Positions 26,090 to 35,255 of a DNA stretch of 64,000 nt are shown one piece after another. Numbering within the stretch: position 1 is the stretch's first letter; every line of letters starts with the position of its first letter. Made by a program: the position numbers and the translations under genes. This DNA is from Emticicia aquatilis (lineage in GTDB: Bacteria; Bacteroidota; Bacteroidia; Cytophagales; Spirosomataceae): contig NZ_BMKK01000003.1 of assembly GCF_014644295.1 (NCBI RefSeq), positions 310,001-374,000 on the forward strand. The letters are read 5' to 3'. The notes under the pieces were generated by a model, which saw nothing but the letters and a program-made list of their open reading frames with translations, did not search any database and was not told the DNA's origin.

Positions 26090-27361
26090 ATGAAACCCTT
26101 TTTTAAAACCTTTGCGAGCCTATTGGTAGGTTTTGTGGCTGTTACAAGTTGCGAGAAACAAACCGAAGAACCAACTCCAGTTTTAACGACTGATACTTCT
26201 ATTTTTGCTAAATATATTGCTGTAGGTGGCTCATTAGTTGCAGGTTATACCAACGGTGGGCTTTACCGAGAAGGCCAACTTGCTTCTTATCCAAACCTTA
26301 TTGCTCAACAAGCAGGTGTAAAATTCGACCAAGCACTTTTTCCAGTGGGCCAAGAAAATGGAACTGGGTATTGGGCAACAACTCAAAATAATACTTCGAC
26401 ACTATTTGATAAAATTTCAGACAAACTGGCTGTAATTGCTACTGCTCCACTTACTTTGACTAAATATTCGGGTAGTGTTGCAAATAATTATGGAGTAGTG
26501 GGCTTACGAGTTTCGGATGTCAATAAAGCAGGGTTTGGCAATGCCAAAACACAAGGTTTTAATCCATTTTATGAGCGAATCCTTCCCGCAGGAAAAGAAG
26601 AAACTTCATACACCGATTTTGTCAAGGAAAGTAATGCTACTTTCTTTGTGGCGAGTATTGGTGAGCAAGATTTATTGTCTTATGCAGCATCGGGCGGTAA
26701 AACTTCAATGACCGAAACATCTTCTTTTGCTATCAATATTCAAAAATTACTCGATGCTTTAGTGGCAAATAAAGCAAAGGGAGTTTTGACAAATATCCCA
26801 AGCGTACTCGATTTACCTTATTTCAATTTTTATACATTTCAAGAACTTGCCAAAAGTGTTGGTACAACTGATATTTATATCACTACTGGAAATGGAATCG
26901 TGAGAGTCGCCACGGCAAATGATAAAATTTTGATGGAGGCTATTTCGAATGTTGGGAAAGCCAATGCCGCAGGTCAAAAGAAAGGATTTAGTATGGCTTA
27001 TCCACTGACGAGTGAAGAAGTGTTAGACAAAGATGAAATCAGTATTATCGCTTCACGTCTAAGTGATTTTAATGGTGTTTTGAAGTTAGAAGCCGATAAA
27101 AGAGGCATTCTTTTAACCGATTTGAATGGTCTTTACGCCCAAGTAAAAAGCAAAACATATACTGTAAATGGCGTTAAATTTGATAATTCATTGTTTACAG
27201 GCGGCTTTTTTAGTCTTGATGGTATTAACCCAACACCACGTGGTTCGGCCGTTATTGCCAACGAAATCATCAAAGTTATCAACGAAAATTATAAAAATTC
27301 ATTAAAAACAGCAATTCCTTCGCTTGATGTTAGTAAATTTGAGGCTTTAAAAGTCAAATAA
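26090..27361 (+). CDS. SGNH/GDSL-type hydrolase lipoprotein
   Basis: A 423-residue predicted lipoprotein: the signal peptide ends at the lipobox-like VAVTSC, with Cys at residue ~21. The SGNH hydrolase signature reads IAVGGSLVAGYTNGG (Ser nucleophile block I), FFVASIGEQDLLSYAASGG (block III), and FFSLDGINPTPRGSAVIANEIIKVINENY (block V, with Asp; the usual His position is taken by a Pro-rich stretch, so the triad is partly uncertain). It should be anchored to the outer membrane. Substrate is unknown. It is followed by a 9-bp hairpin and then a glycosyltransferase. Confidence 0.8.
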   Translation: MKPFFKTFASLLVGFVAVTSCEKQTEEPTPVLTTDTSIFAKYIAVGGSLVAGYTNGGLYREGQLASYPNLIAQQAGVKFDQALFPVGQENGTGYWATTQNNTSTLFDKISDKLAVIATAPLTLTKYSGSVANNYGVVGLRVSDVNKAGFGNAKTQGFNPFYERILPAGKEETSYTDFVKESNATFFVASIGEQDLLSYAASGGKTSMTETSSFAINIQKLLDALVANKAKGVLTNIPSVLDLPYFNFYTFQELAKSVGTTDIYITTGNGIVRVATANDKILMEAISNVGKANAAGQKKGFSMAYPLTSEEVLDKDEISIIASRLSDFNGVLKLEADKRGILLTDLNGLYAQVKSKTYTVNGVKFDNSLFTGGFFSLDGINPTPRGSAVIANEIIKVINENYKNSLKTAIPSLDVSKFEALKVK

Positions 27362-27366
27362 CTTAA

Positions 27367-27390
27367 ATTTTAGACAGTTTGGTCTAAAAT
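27367..27390 (+). terminator. Hairpin between GDSL lipoprotein and GT2 genes
   Basis: Perfect 9-bp stem ATTTTAGAC (27367-27375) / GTCTAAAAT (27382-27390), six-nt loop, no T-run. A possible weak terminator or attenuator. Confidence 0.5.
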
Positions 27391-27408
27391 TGCGAAGCGA
27401 ACCAAATA

Positions 27409-28155
27409 ATGAAAATATCAATCGTTACGGCCGCCTACAATTCAGCGGCAACCATCAAAGACACCATCGACAGTGTACTCTCACAAGATTATCCAGATAT
27501 TGAATATATCGTAGCCGATGGCGGCTCGAAAGATGGTACGGTTGAAATTTTGAAATCTTACGGCAATAAAATCAAGTGGGTTTCTGAAAAAGATAGTGGT
27601 ATTTACGAAGCCATGAGCAAAGGCGTTAAAATGGCTACTGGTCATGCCGTTGGAATTATGGGTTCTGATGATTTTTATCCTAATAATCAGGTTATTAGCA
27701 AAGTAGCTAAAGCTTTTGAAGAATCAAAAGCTGATTCAGTTTATGGTGATTTGTATTACATTGATGCCGTTGACACCAATAAAATCGTAAGAAATTGGAA
27801 GTCAGGTAAATATGACCGTAACCGCTTCTTAAATGGTTGGATGCCACCCCATACCGCTTTTTTCTTAACAAAAGCTGCCTACGATACTTATGGTTTGTAT
27901 GATACTTCATATAGAAGTGCGGGCGATTACGAACTCATGCTTCGTATGCTTTACCGCCACAAACTTTCTTCTTATTACATTCCGGAAGTTTTGATGAAAA
28001 TGCGTGTTGGAGGAACAAGCAATGCCTCGCTTAAAAATCGAATAAGAGCCAATAAAGAAGACCGCCGAGCATGGGTTGATAATGGCATTGAGCCTCGTTG
28101 GTACACGCTCTACGCCAAGCCTCTTTCAAAGATTTTTCAATGGATTTTGAAGTAA
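27409..28155 (+). CDS. Glycosyltransferase family 2
   Basis: A 248-residue GT-A fold glycosyltransferase. Motifs are SIVTAAYNSAATIKDTIDSVLSQDYP at the N-terminus, IVADGGSKDGTVEIL (nucleotide-sugar binding), GIMGSDDFY (the DxD-type metal site) and MPPHTAFFLTKAAYD. It probably adds a sugar to a cell-surface glycan or lipid; the donor and acceptor cannot be told. The protein resembles WcaA-like enzymes of exopolysaccharide clusters, but no other cluster genes are next to it. It is monocistronic or follows the GDSL gene by 47 nt after a weak hairpin. Confidence 0.88.
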   Translation: MKISIVTAAYNSAATIKDTIDSVLSQDYPDIEYIVADGGSKDGTVEILKSYGNKIKWVSEKDSGIYEAMSKGVKMATGHAVGIMGSDDFYPNNQVISKVAKAFEESKADSVYGDLYYIDAVDTNKIVRNWKSGKYDRNRFLNGWMPPHTAFFLTKAAYDTYGLYDTSYRSAGDYELMLRMLYRHKLSSYYIPEVLMKMRVGGTSNASLKNRIRANKEDRRAWVDNGIEPRWYTLYAKPLSKIFQWILK

Positions 28156-28203
28156 TTCTTTTGATTTTCACCAATGAATAATGATGTTGTGAAGAGTAAC
28201 AAA

Positions 28204-28238
28204 CATTCTTCATTCTTCATTCTTCATTCTTCATTCTT
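28204..28238 (+). repeat. Five perfect CATTCTT heptamer repeats upstream of thiN
   Basis: Five exact tandem copies of CATTCTT end 3 nt before the thiN ATG at 28242. The unit is not a multiple of three and sits in the leader, where copy-number change would alter spacing to the start codon. Confidence 0.85.
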
Positions 28239-28241
28239 ATT

Positions 28242-28913
28242 ATGTCTTCACACCATATAGTGCGAGAAAAGCAAGAGCCTGCACTCATTATTGCAAATGG
28301 CGAAAGTTGCAGCTCAGAGTTACTCGGGCAGCTTCTCGAATGGAGTCCGTTTGTGGTTGTGCTTGATAGTGCCATCCATCGTGTGATGTCGCTCGGTATC
28401 AAGGTTGATGTATTGCTGGGCGATTTTGATAGAGATATTGATTTAGAAGAAATCGAGCAAAGTCAATATCCAATTGAGATTGTTCATACGCCCGACCAAG
28501 ATAAAACTGACCTCGAAAAAGCCTTTGATTTCTTGATAAATAGGGGTTTTCCTGCTGCAAATGTGGTTTGGGCAACTGGCCGCCGTGCTGACCACTCCAT
28601 CACGAATATGACTAATATTATTCGTTACAAAAGTAAACTTTCTATCGTTATGATAGATGATTATTCAGTTATTTACCCCCTTTTACCCCTCCCCAATACC
28701 TTTGAAAAGTGGTACGCAAAAGGTTCTAAAATATCACTTATCCCGATAGGTAACGCTATGGGTATATGTAGCAAAAATTTACTGTATCAACTTGATAATG
28801 AGCAACTTATATTGGGTTATCGCTCGGGTAATAGTAATGAGGCTGCCGAAGATGGAATCGTGAGTATTTCTTACCTATCAGGCGACCTTCTTCTCATGGA
28901 ATGTCATGATTAA
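28242..28913 (+). CDS. thiN: Thiamine pyrophosphokinase
   Basis: A 223-residue enzyme that transfers pyrophosphate from ATP to thiamine, making thiamine diphosphate. Motifs are ALIIANGESCSSELL (nucleotide region), DVLLGDFDRDIDLEE with the metal-binding Asp, DQDKTDLEKAFDFL and GRRADHSITNM. The family's usual C-terminal small domain is present (SKISLIPIGNAMGI...ILGYRSGNSNEA). Length is normal. The start is the ATG at 28242. The tandem CATTCTT repeat directly upstream is unusual for a housekeeping enzyme. Confidence 0.9.
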   Translation: MSSHHIVREKQEPALIIANGESCSSELLGQLLEWSPFVVVLDSAIHRVMSLGIKVDVLLGDFDRDIDLEEIEQSQYPIEIVHTPDQDKTDLEKAFDFLINRGFPAANVVWATGRRADHSITNMTNIIRYKSKLSIVMIDDYSVIYPLLPLPNTFEKWYAKGSKISLIPIGNAMGICSKNLLYQLDNEQLILGYRSGNSNEAAEDGIVSISYLSGDLLLMECHD

Positions 28914-28929
28914 TTTATGTTTTTTTCAA

Positions 28930-28938
28930 TGTGGATAA
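28930..28938 (-). promoter_or_regulatory. DnaA box 1
   Basis: TTATCCACA on the minus strand, an exact match to the bacterial consensus, 486 bp upstream of the nrdA start. Confidence 0.75.
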
Positions 28939-29054
28939 CTTTTTCAGAATTTATTTTTTTTTCTGAAAATAAAATATTTACATTTGTCAATGAAAATATA
29001 ACCAAGCCACTTCAATAAAAGTCCCAATTTGGAAAGAAAAAAGTATTTACTTTA

Positions 29055-29063
29055 TGTGGATAA
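29055..29063 (-). promoter_or_regulatory. DnaA box 2
   Basis: A second exact TTATCCACA on the minus strand, 125 bp from the first and 361 bp upstream of nrdA. Confidence 0.75.
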
Positions 29064-29289
29064 CTTTTTTTATTAAACTTTTCCAATCCGCTCATTAAGT
29101 AACTAATTGATTATTAGCTCTTAATAATTTCATAACATTACACTTTTTGACTAACGGTAAATAGGTATAGTTTTTTGATTTTTATATGCCTTGACATTTT
29201 ACTAATTTTACATCTGTTGTTTTTGGCAGAGATAGTAATTTTGACCATTGACAGACTGCTTTATAGAATTGTTGTATTGAACCCAAAAA

Positions 29290-29304
29290 GTGACTGGCGG
29301 TCAC
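29290..29304. promoter_or_regulatory. Operator-like palindrome upstream of nrdA
   Basis: GTGAC-tggcg-GTCAC, a perfect 5-bp inverted repeat about 110 bp before the nrdA start. The protein that might bind it is unknown. Confidence 0.35.
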
Positions 29305-29415
29305 AAAATATATAACTGTTTTTTTAGTAATTGAATCTTTTGTGCAAGGCTAAAATTGTTTGGCTCTGACTATAATCTTGTTGTGAATCCCTAAAACCCT
29401 TTTCTAAGGCTGCCT

Positions 29416-31887
29416 ATGTTTGTAATTAAGAGAGACGGACGCCGCGAGTCGGTAAAGTTCGACAAAATCACTGCTCGTATCGAGCGACTTTGCTATGGTT
29501 TAGAACCTGCATTTGTCCAACCCGTTGAAGTTGCCATGAAGGTCGTGGCTGGTATTTATGATGGCGTTTCTACGTCTGAATTAGATAGCCTCGCTGCCGA
29601 AACGGCCGCTTCGATGACAACCAAGCACCCCGATTACGCTATTTTAGCTGCTCGGATTGCCATTTCAAATTTACACAAAAATACCCTCAAGTCTTTTTCT
29701 GGTACGATGAAGATGTTATATCAATACATCGACCCGAAGACAGACCAAAATGCCTCTTTAATTGCAAAAGATACGTGGAAAGTGATTCAGAAACATGCAG
29801 CTTTGCTTGATTCTGCAATTATCTACGACCGTGACTTTGGCTATGATTATTTCGGATATAAAACGCTCGAAAAATCATATTTGCTCAAACTCAACGGTAA
29901 AATCGTTGAGCGTCCACAACACATGTTGATGCGTGTAGCCGTAGGTATTCATGGTGAAGACATCGACCGTGTAATTGAAACTTACGAATTATTGTCGGAG
30001 CGTTGGTTTACTCACGCTACGCCAACGTTGTTCAATGCTGGTACGCCAAAACCACAACTTTCGTCGTGCTTCCTGCTTACGATGAAAGAAGACAGTATCA
30101 CTGGAATTTACGAAACACTTGGTCAAACTGCTCAGATTTCACAGTCTGCTGGTGGAATTGGTTTGGCTATTCATAATATTCGTGCAACAGGCTCGTACAT
30201 CAAAGGTACAAACGGCACTTCAAATGGTATCGTACCGATGTTGCGTGTTTTCAACGACACCGCTCGCTACGTTGACCAAGGTGGTGGAAAACGTAAAGGT
30301 TCGTTTGCGATTTATATCGAGCCTTGGCATGCCGACATCTTCGAGTTCTTAGATTTGAAGAAAAACCACGGAAAAGAAGAACTTCGTGCAAGAGATTTAT
30401 TCTACGCACTTTGGATTTCGGATTTATTCATGAAACGTGTAGAAGCCAATGACACTTGGTCATTGTTCTGCCCTCACGAAGCTCCAGGGTTATCTGATTG
30501 CTACGGTGAAGAGTTTGAAAGACTTTACGAAAAATATGAGTTAGAAGGAAAAGCCCGCAAGACTATCAAAGCTCAAGACCTTTGGTTTGCTGTGATGGAG
30601 TCGCAAATTGAGACAGGTACTCCGTATATGTTGTATAAAGATGCAGCTAACCGTAAATCAAACCAAAAGAACTTAGGAACGATTAAATCATCGAACCTTT
30701 GTACTGAAATCATGGAATACACATCTCCTGATGAAGTAGCGGTTTGTAACTTGGCTTCGATTGCATTGCCTAAGTATATTACAAAAGATGAGAAAACTGG
30801 TTTCTTGAAGTTTGACCATCAGAAATTATATGAGGTAACGAAAGTTATTACGAAAAACCTCAATAAAGTAATTGATGTCAACTACTATCCTGTTCCAGAA
30901 GCAGAGCGTAGCAACCTCCGTCACCGTCCGATTGGACTGGGTGTACAAGGCTTGGCCGATACATTCATTACATTAAGAATGCCTTTTGAGTCTGACGAAG
31001 CTCGTAGATTGAACAAAGAAATCTTTGAAACAATTTATTACGCAGCAATGGAATCGTCGATGGAATTGGCAGTAATCGAAGGAGCATACCCAACTTGGGA
31101 AGGTTCTCCGATTTCGCAAGGTATTTTCCAATTCGATATGTGGGGCGTAACGCCAGACTCAGGTCGTTGGAATTGGGAAGAATTGCGTGAAAAAGTGAAG
31201 AAAAATGGGGTAAGAAACTCATTATTGGTTGCTCCAATGCCAACGGCTTCTACAAGCCAAATCTTGGGTAACAATGAGTGTTTTGAACCTTATACGTCAA
31301 ATATTTACACTCGTCGTGTACTTTCGGGTGAGTTTGTGGTAGTGAATAAGCATTTATTGAAAGATTTAGTGAAAATTGGTTTGTGGAATGATACCATGAA
31401 AAACAAACTAATTGCCGCTAACGGTTCGGTACAATCAATTCCTGAGATTCCACAAAACTTGAAAGATTTGTATCGTACGGCTTGGGAAATTAAGCAAAAA
31501 ACTATCGTTGATATGGCCGCTGACCGTGGAGCATACATTTGCCAAAGTCAGTCATTAAATATCTTCATGGAAAATGCTAATTTCGGTAAATTGACTTCGA
31601 TGCACTTCTACGCTTGGAAAGCAGGTTTGAAAACAGGTATGTATTATCTACGTACGAAAGCCGCTTCTGATGCTGTTAAGTTTACGGTTGACCGCCAAGC
31701 AATTGCGGAGGTTGTACCAGCTACATCGGTAGTAGAAGAAAAACCATTAGATTACGCAAAATATGCAGAAGAGCAAACAGCCAAATCAGCGGCTGCTGCT
31801 ACATTTGCCAGCGAAGAGGAATATCAATATGCAGCAATGCAATGCTCGCTCGACGACCCAGAGGGTTGCGAAATGTGTGGCTCATAA
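29416..31887 (+). CDS. nrdA: Ribonucleoside-diphosphate reductase, class I alpha subunit
   Basis: An 823-residue catalytic subunit that reduces ribonucleotides to deoxyribonucleotides. An N-terminal ATP cone (residues 1-~95, [18 protein letters not shown]) indicates allosteric control by dATP. Active-site cysteines are in [19 protein letters not shown] (radical cysteine with nearby Glu) and [24 protein letters not shown] carries the tyrosine pair of the radical-transfer path. The C-terminal tail ends EGCEMCGS with the thiol pair used for re-reduction. Length is typical. The beta-subunit gene nrdB is not in the window. A strong terminator follows. Confidence 0.96.
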   Translation: MFVIKRDGRRESVKFDKITARIERLCYGLEPAFVQPVEVAMKVVAGIYDGVSTSELDSLAAETAASMTTKHPDYAILAARIAISNLHKNTLKSFSGTMKMLYQYIDPKTDQNASLIAKDTWKVIQKHAALLDSAIIYDRDFGYDYFGYKTLEKSYLLKLNGKIVERPQHMLMRVAVGIHGEDIDRVIETYELLSERWFTHATPTLFNAGTPKPQLSSCFLLTMKEDSITGIYETLGQTAQISQSAGGIGLAIHNIRATGSYIKGTNGTSNGIVPMLRVFNDTARYVDQGGGKRKGSFAIYIEPWHADIFEFLDLKKNHGKEELRARDLFYALWISDLFMKRVEANDTWSLFCPHEAPGLSDCYGEEFERLYEKYELEGKARKTIKAQDLWFAVMESQIETGTPYMLYKDAANRKSNQKNLGTIKSSNLCTEIMEYTSPDEVAVCNLASIALPKYITKDEKTGFLKFDHQKLYEVTKVITKNLNKVIDVNYYPVPEAERSNLRHRPIGLGVQGLADTFITLRMPFESDEARRLNKEIFETIYYAAMESSMELAVIEGAYPTWEGSPISQGIFQFDMWGVTPDSGRWNWEELREKVKKNGVRNSLLVAPMPTASTSQILGNNECFEPYTSNIYTRRVLSGEFVVVNKHLLKDLVKIGLWNDTMKNKLIAANGSVQSIPEIPQNLKDLYRTAWEIKQKTIVDMAADRGAYICQSQSLNIFMENANFGKLTSMHFYAWKAGLKTGMYYLRTKAASDAVKFTVDRQAIAEVVPATSVVEEKPLDYAKYAEEQTAKSAAAATFASEEEYQYAAMQCSLDDPEGCEMCGS

Positions 31888-31930
31888 GGGATTCCGACTT
31901 GCAAATGCTCTTTCTTAATATAAAATCACT

Positions 31931-31966
31931 ACAAAACCACCCCGAAAAGGTGGTTTTGTTTGTTTT
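31931..31966 (+). terminator. Terminator after nrdA
   Basis: 11-bp stem ACAAAACCACC (31931-31941) / GGTGGTTTTGT (31949-31959), loop of seven, then a T-rich tail. Confidence 0.85.
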
Positions 31967-31976
31967 AGTGCTTTTG

Positions 31977-34721
31977 TTATTTTTTTACTTCAATAAAAAC
32001 CTCGGCTGTTTCATTGCCATTACTTACTAAGATTCGGTAAATGCTCGCATTATCGGCTGCATAAAATGAAAATGTACTGCTCGATAGATTTGGTTGCCAG
32101 AATAGGGTAGTTCTGATATCGAGTTTGGTAGATTCTTTGGCTTGGGTCGTGCCATAATTTGGACTAAAGAAAGGTTTTGGGTCGTGATAACCAATGATTG
32201 TTAATTGTTTGGCACTTGATTTTAGGCCAGCATTATTGCGTTCGGAAGGTTTTGAAACAGATGATTTGGTATAAATCGCAATTACGCCATTGGCCCCTCT
32301 CGACCCAAACATCGCACGAGCAGTTTTTAGCACTTCAATGCGGTCGATATTGTCCATACTCACATTCATTAAAGAGGTAACGTCTTCTACTGGAAAGCCA
32401 TCAAGCAAATAGAGAGGAGCAGAGTCTCCCTCGATAGAGTTTTGCCCGCCACGCATACGTACTTTTATTCGCCCATCGGCATAAGTGATTTGTACGCCTG
32501 GTACTTTTCCTTGCAGAGCCATTACGGGGTTCATTCCAATCAAAGCTGGACTAATCTCTTTTGCATAAACTGTAAAATCGGGATTGCCGTAGATGGGTTT
32601 GCTGACAAATTGTTTTTCGCTGCGTTTGGTGCTTACGCTTACTTCATCAAGTTGAATCGCATCTTTCGGCAAATCAATGTCTTTTTCTATTAAAACCGTT
32701 GATTGTAAGTCTTTTACGGTAAAATTAGGCTTGAGGGTTGAAAGTTTTATTGCGGGAAATTCTTCGGCATCGAAAAGGACTCTTTCGAGTAATTTTCCTT
32801 TTAGGTCGGTTGCTTGGTAGTTGATGTCGGTAGTATCACTTAGCTGAATACCCGATACCGAAAACTTACCTTCGGTATCAGTCAAGGTCGTGACGGTAGA
32901 TTTGGCTTTTCCAAAATAGAAAACCAAATTGGCCAGAGCGGGTTTATCGTTTTTATCTAAAACTTTGCCCGAAAGGCTCAGACCAGTTTCAGCCAAATAT
33001 TTAAAATCGGGAATAGTTTTGAAGCTGGAAGCAGGCAAAAAGGCTTTTGCTTGAGCAGTTAAAGCCTTTGCTCGTCGAACCGCCATTGTATCGGTTACCG
33101 AAACTGTCAAGCTTTCGGGCTTTATGCCTTCAATCATAACATTAATTTTTTCACGAGTTTGATATGTTTTTTTATCAGTTATGACTTTAAAAACAGATTT
33201 CGTGGCCACATTATCAGCAATATATTGTTTGGGCGAAATAACGGGGATAATTTGTTCATAAAAGCATGAATCTCCAAAATTTCGCATCCATTTGGTGTAA
33301 GCACGAAGTCGATAATTGCCGAATGTTAGGTCGGCTGGGAGTGTAAACATTCCTTTGAAATGCAGCGAATCGACGTGGTGTTTTTGGCGAGTAATCAGTT
33401 CGTTTTTAGGGCTTATCCATTCAACATAAACCACTTTACTGATAGAGTCGCTCATGGAAGCATCGGCATACAGCATTTTGCCCGAAAACCAAAGGTTTTC
33501 GTTTGGATGATAATATGATTTATTGGTTGTGAGCTGTACTTGCTCTTGCAAACGCCACAGGCCTTTTTGGGTCGTAGAATCAAGCTCTATATTCAGTTTT
33601 TCTTTAGGAATTTCTCTTTCGATGCTTTCGTTAGGCAAGTAATCGAGCGGAAGCATTTCGGCCAAACGTTTGCTGCTCATAAAGCCCGAAATAATTAAAT
33701 CTTTGGGATTTTGAATGACTCCACGGTCGTTGAAATCTAAATCTTTGAGGTTTTCTATCCACGAAATCATGCGGGTATCGTCACGGTAAAACTGCCCGTT
33801 GTAGTACGGACTCGCAAAGTGTAATTCAATACGTTTTGGAAATCTGATGCGGTATTCTGAAGCAATTCTTCCTTTTCTTACCAATGAATCTATCGGGTAG
33901 GCTAAAATACTTTTACCCAATTGGCCGTAAAAATTACTGGTTCGGTTGGCAGGATTGAACCCTACGGCATCTATAAAGCCTTCGTAGCCTTCGGCTTTGA
34001 GCTTTCGCTGAGCCAAAGCCCAAAAAAGATGACGGTCGGAGCCTTCAAAGGCCATTTGGCGGTTTTGTGTCCATTTATTAGCTTCTTTTTCGCTAACTGG
34101 TTTTAATTCTTCAAAACGAGCGTAGCCTTGATATTGAATTTCGTCGTTGGCTAAAACAAAACCCGTGAGTGTAAAAAAAACTCGGTAGCCCAATGCTAAA
34201 TTTTCAAGTTCGATGGGGCGAGTGCTGGAGGCTTTTAAAACGCCTTTCGTATCTTCAAAATCTATCAGATAACTGTTTTTAAAGGAGCAAGCCTTCGCCA
34301 ACGGACTTTCGCCCAAAATGGCTTTTGAGAAGCGTTGAAATTGTTTTTCCCAAGTTTTATCTTTGCTTGCCGAGACTTTTACTTCGCTGAGTTCTTGCTC
34401 GTTAGGGCTGATTGTGAAGTCGATTTCCTTTGTAGCATCTGTTTCGCCTCTGACAGTTTGGCGTGCAGGAGCATAGCCCACCATTGATACCGAGACAATT
34501 ACAGTGCCAAACGGTATTTTTGAGATAGTATATTCGCCATTTTCGTTGGTGCTTGTACCTTTGGTTGTATTGGCAATAAAGACATTGGCAAAAGGCACGA
34601 CTTCGGCTGTTTTAGCATCACGCACTACTCCCTTGATGGTGAATGTTTGAGCCGAAATGGCAAAACTGGCGAGCGAAAAAAATAAAATTGTGAGGAGATT
34701 TGAGCGGAAAAATTGTGTCAT
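31977..34721 (-). CDS. Barrel-less TonB plug protein with CarboxypepD-reg and macroglobulin-like domains
   Basis: A 914-residue exported protein. Signal peptide residues 1-24. A CarboxypepD_reg-like beta-sandwich follows (TFTIKGVVRDAKTAEVVPFANVFIANTTKG), then a unique region of ~270 residues, an MG2-type macroglobulin domain (residues ~400-500: TNKSYYHPNENLWFSGKMLYAD), a second carboxypeptidase-like module (SGKVLDKNDKPALANLVFYF), and a TonB-dependent receptor plug domain (MALQGKVPGVQITYADGRI ... LYLLDGFPVEDVTSLMNVSMDNIDRIEVLKTARAMFGSRGANGVIAIYTK). The usual 22-stranded barrel is absent and the protein ends ~130 residues later. It is probably a periplasmic or outer-membrane-associated protein of unknown function. 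Confidence 0.82.
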   Translation of the reverse strand: MTQFFRSNLLTILFFSLASFAISAQTFTIKGVVRDAKTAEVVPFANVFIANTTKGTSTNENGEYTISKIPFGTVIVSVSMVGYAPARQTVRGETDATKEIDFTISPNEQELSEVKVSASKDKTWEKQFQRFSKAILGESPLAKACSFKNSYLIDFEDTKGVLKASSTRPIELENLALGYRVFFTLTGFVLANDEIQYQGYARFEELKPVSEKEANKWTQNRQMAFEGSDRHLFWALAQRKLKAEGYEGFIDAVGFNPANRTSNFYGQLGKSILAYPIDSLVRKGRIASEYRIRFPKRIELHFASPYYNGQFYRDDTRMISWIENLKDLDFNDRGVIQNPKDLIISGFMSSKRLAEMLPLDYLPNESIEREIPKEKLNIELDSTTQKGLWRLQEQVQLTTNKSYYHPNENLWFSGKMLYADASMSDSISKVVYVEWISPKNELITRQKHHVDSLHFKGMFTLPADLTFGNYRLRAYTKWMRNFGDSCFYEQIIPVISPKQYIADNVATKSVFKVITDKKTYQTREKINVMIEGIKPESLTVSVTDTMAVRRAKALTAQAKAFLPASSFKTIPDFKYLAETGLSLSGKVLDKNDKPALANLVFYFGKAKSTVTTLTDTEGKFSVSGIQLSDTTDINYQATDLKGKLLERVLFDAEEFPAIKLSTLKPNFTVKDLQSTVLIEKDIDLPKDAIQLDEVSVSTKRSEKQFVSKPIYGNPDFTVYAKEISPALIGMNPVMALQGKVPGVQITYADGRIKVRMRGGQNSIEGDSAPLYLLDGFPVEDVTSLMNVSMDNIDRIEVLKTARAMFGSRGANGVIAIYTKSSVSKPSERNNAGLKSSAKQLTIIGYHDPKPFFSPNYGTTQAKESTKLDIRTTLFWQPNLSSSTFSFYAADNASIYRILVSNGNETAEVFIEVKK

Positions 34722-34750
34722 AATGTAATAGGTATATGTGTTTTAGGTTT

Positions 34751-34766
34751 TTTACTTTAAAGTAAA
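34751..34766. promoter_or_regulatory. Perfect 16-bp palindrome upstream of plug protein gene
   Basis: TTTACTTTAAAGTAAA, 30 bp upstream of the plug gene start on the minus strand. An operator for an unknown repressor is possible. Confidence 0.4.
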
Positions 34767-34866
34767 CGAAATTATTTGAGTAAATGTATTTTGAAAGATG
34801 GCATTAATGAAATTTATGTAGCTAAAATTGTTAATTTTAATCCAATTTTAAAGAGAATATAACGAA

Positions 34867-35247
34867 ATGACCCCGAAAAACGATAGAAAAGCCTACGGTA
34901 ACAGCCTTGCCGAAAATGTGGCAATAACTCTGATGAATGGAAAATGTATTTGTTATTCACACCGAGAATATTGCGGTATGGGACTAATCTATGAAGATGA
35001 GGTTTTCTATTATTGTGAAGTAACCGATGGCTGTAATTTTTGGGAACAGCAGTCTTTTCCGAATAAAAAGGCATTTGTTAGTTGGCTGGCCAAACAGTCA
35101 GACTACACCATGAGTAGGGCCGAAGAAAAAGGTATTTCGGAGTTTTATGTAAATAATCAATGCCTTACTAAAGATAGATTGAGAAATCCTGCTGAGTGGA
35201 TAGAGAAAGCGGAGCATATTGGAGTTGGGAAATTGGGTGATAGATAA
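34867..35247 (+). CDS. Hypothetical cytoplasmic protein, 126 aa
   Basis: No family was recognised. The 126-residue product has no signal peptide or membrane segment. It carries five cysteines (GKCICYSHREYCGMG, YYCEVTDGCNFW) in the N-terminal half and a charged, helical C-terminal half with WLAKQSD and RNPAEWIEKAEHIG. The composition would suit a small soluble enzyme or an inhibitor-type protein. It starts with ATG at 34867 in a 145-bp gap after the divergent plug gene. The neighbour at 35256-35870 converges on it with only 8 nt between the stops. No function is assigned. Confidence 0.7.
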   Translation: MTPKNDRKAYGNSLAENVAITLMNGKCICYSHREYCGMGLIYEDEVFYYCEVTDGCNFWEQQSFPNKKAFVSWLAKQSDYTMSRAEEKGISEFYVNNQCLTKDRLRNPAEWIEKAEHIGVGKLGDR

Positions 35248-35255
35248 TAGGGATG

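Larger units (their letters stand above)
28914..29415 (+). promoter_or_regulatory. Regulatory region upstream of nrdA with two DnaA boxes
   Basis: Contains two perfect DnaA boxes, TGTGGATAA at 28930-28938 and 29055-29063, both in the same orientation and both inside the longer match ATGTGGATAACTTTTT. An ATTATTA/TAATAAT inverted repeat lies at 29110-29128. An operator-like GTGAC/GTCAC palindrome at 29290-29304 is followed by an A/T-rich stretch (CACAAAATATATAACTG) that loosely resembles an NrdR box. No gene is seen in it. Confidence 0.65.

Noticed and set aside
28204-28238. CATTCTT repeats as a CRISPR-like array
   Set aside because: The units are directly adjacent heptamers with no spacers; this is a simple tandem repeat.
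28914-29415. Gap before nrdA as the chromosome origin
   Set aside because: Two DnaA boxes alone are not enough: no dnaA, dnaN or other origin neighbours and no AT-rich tandem 13-mers are seen. Regulation of nrdA is the more economical reading.
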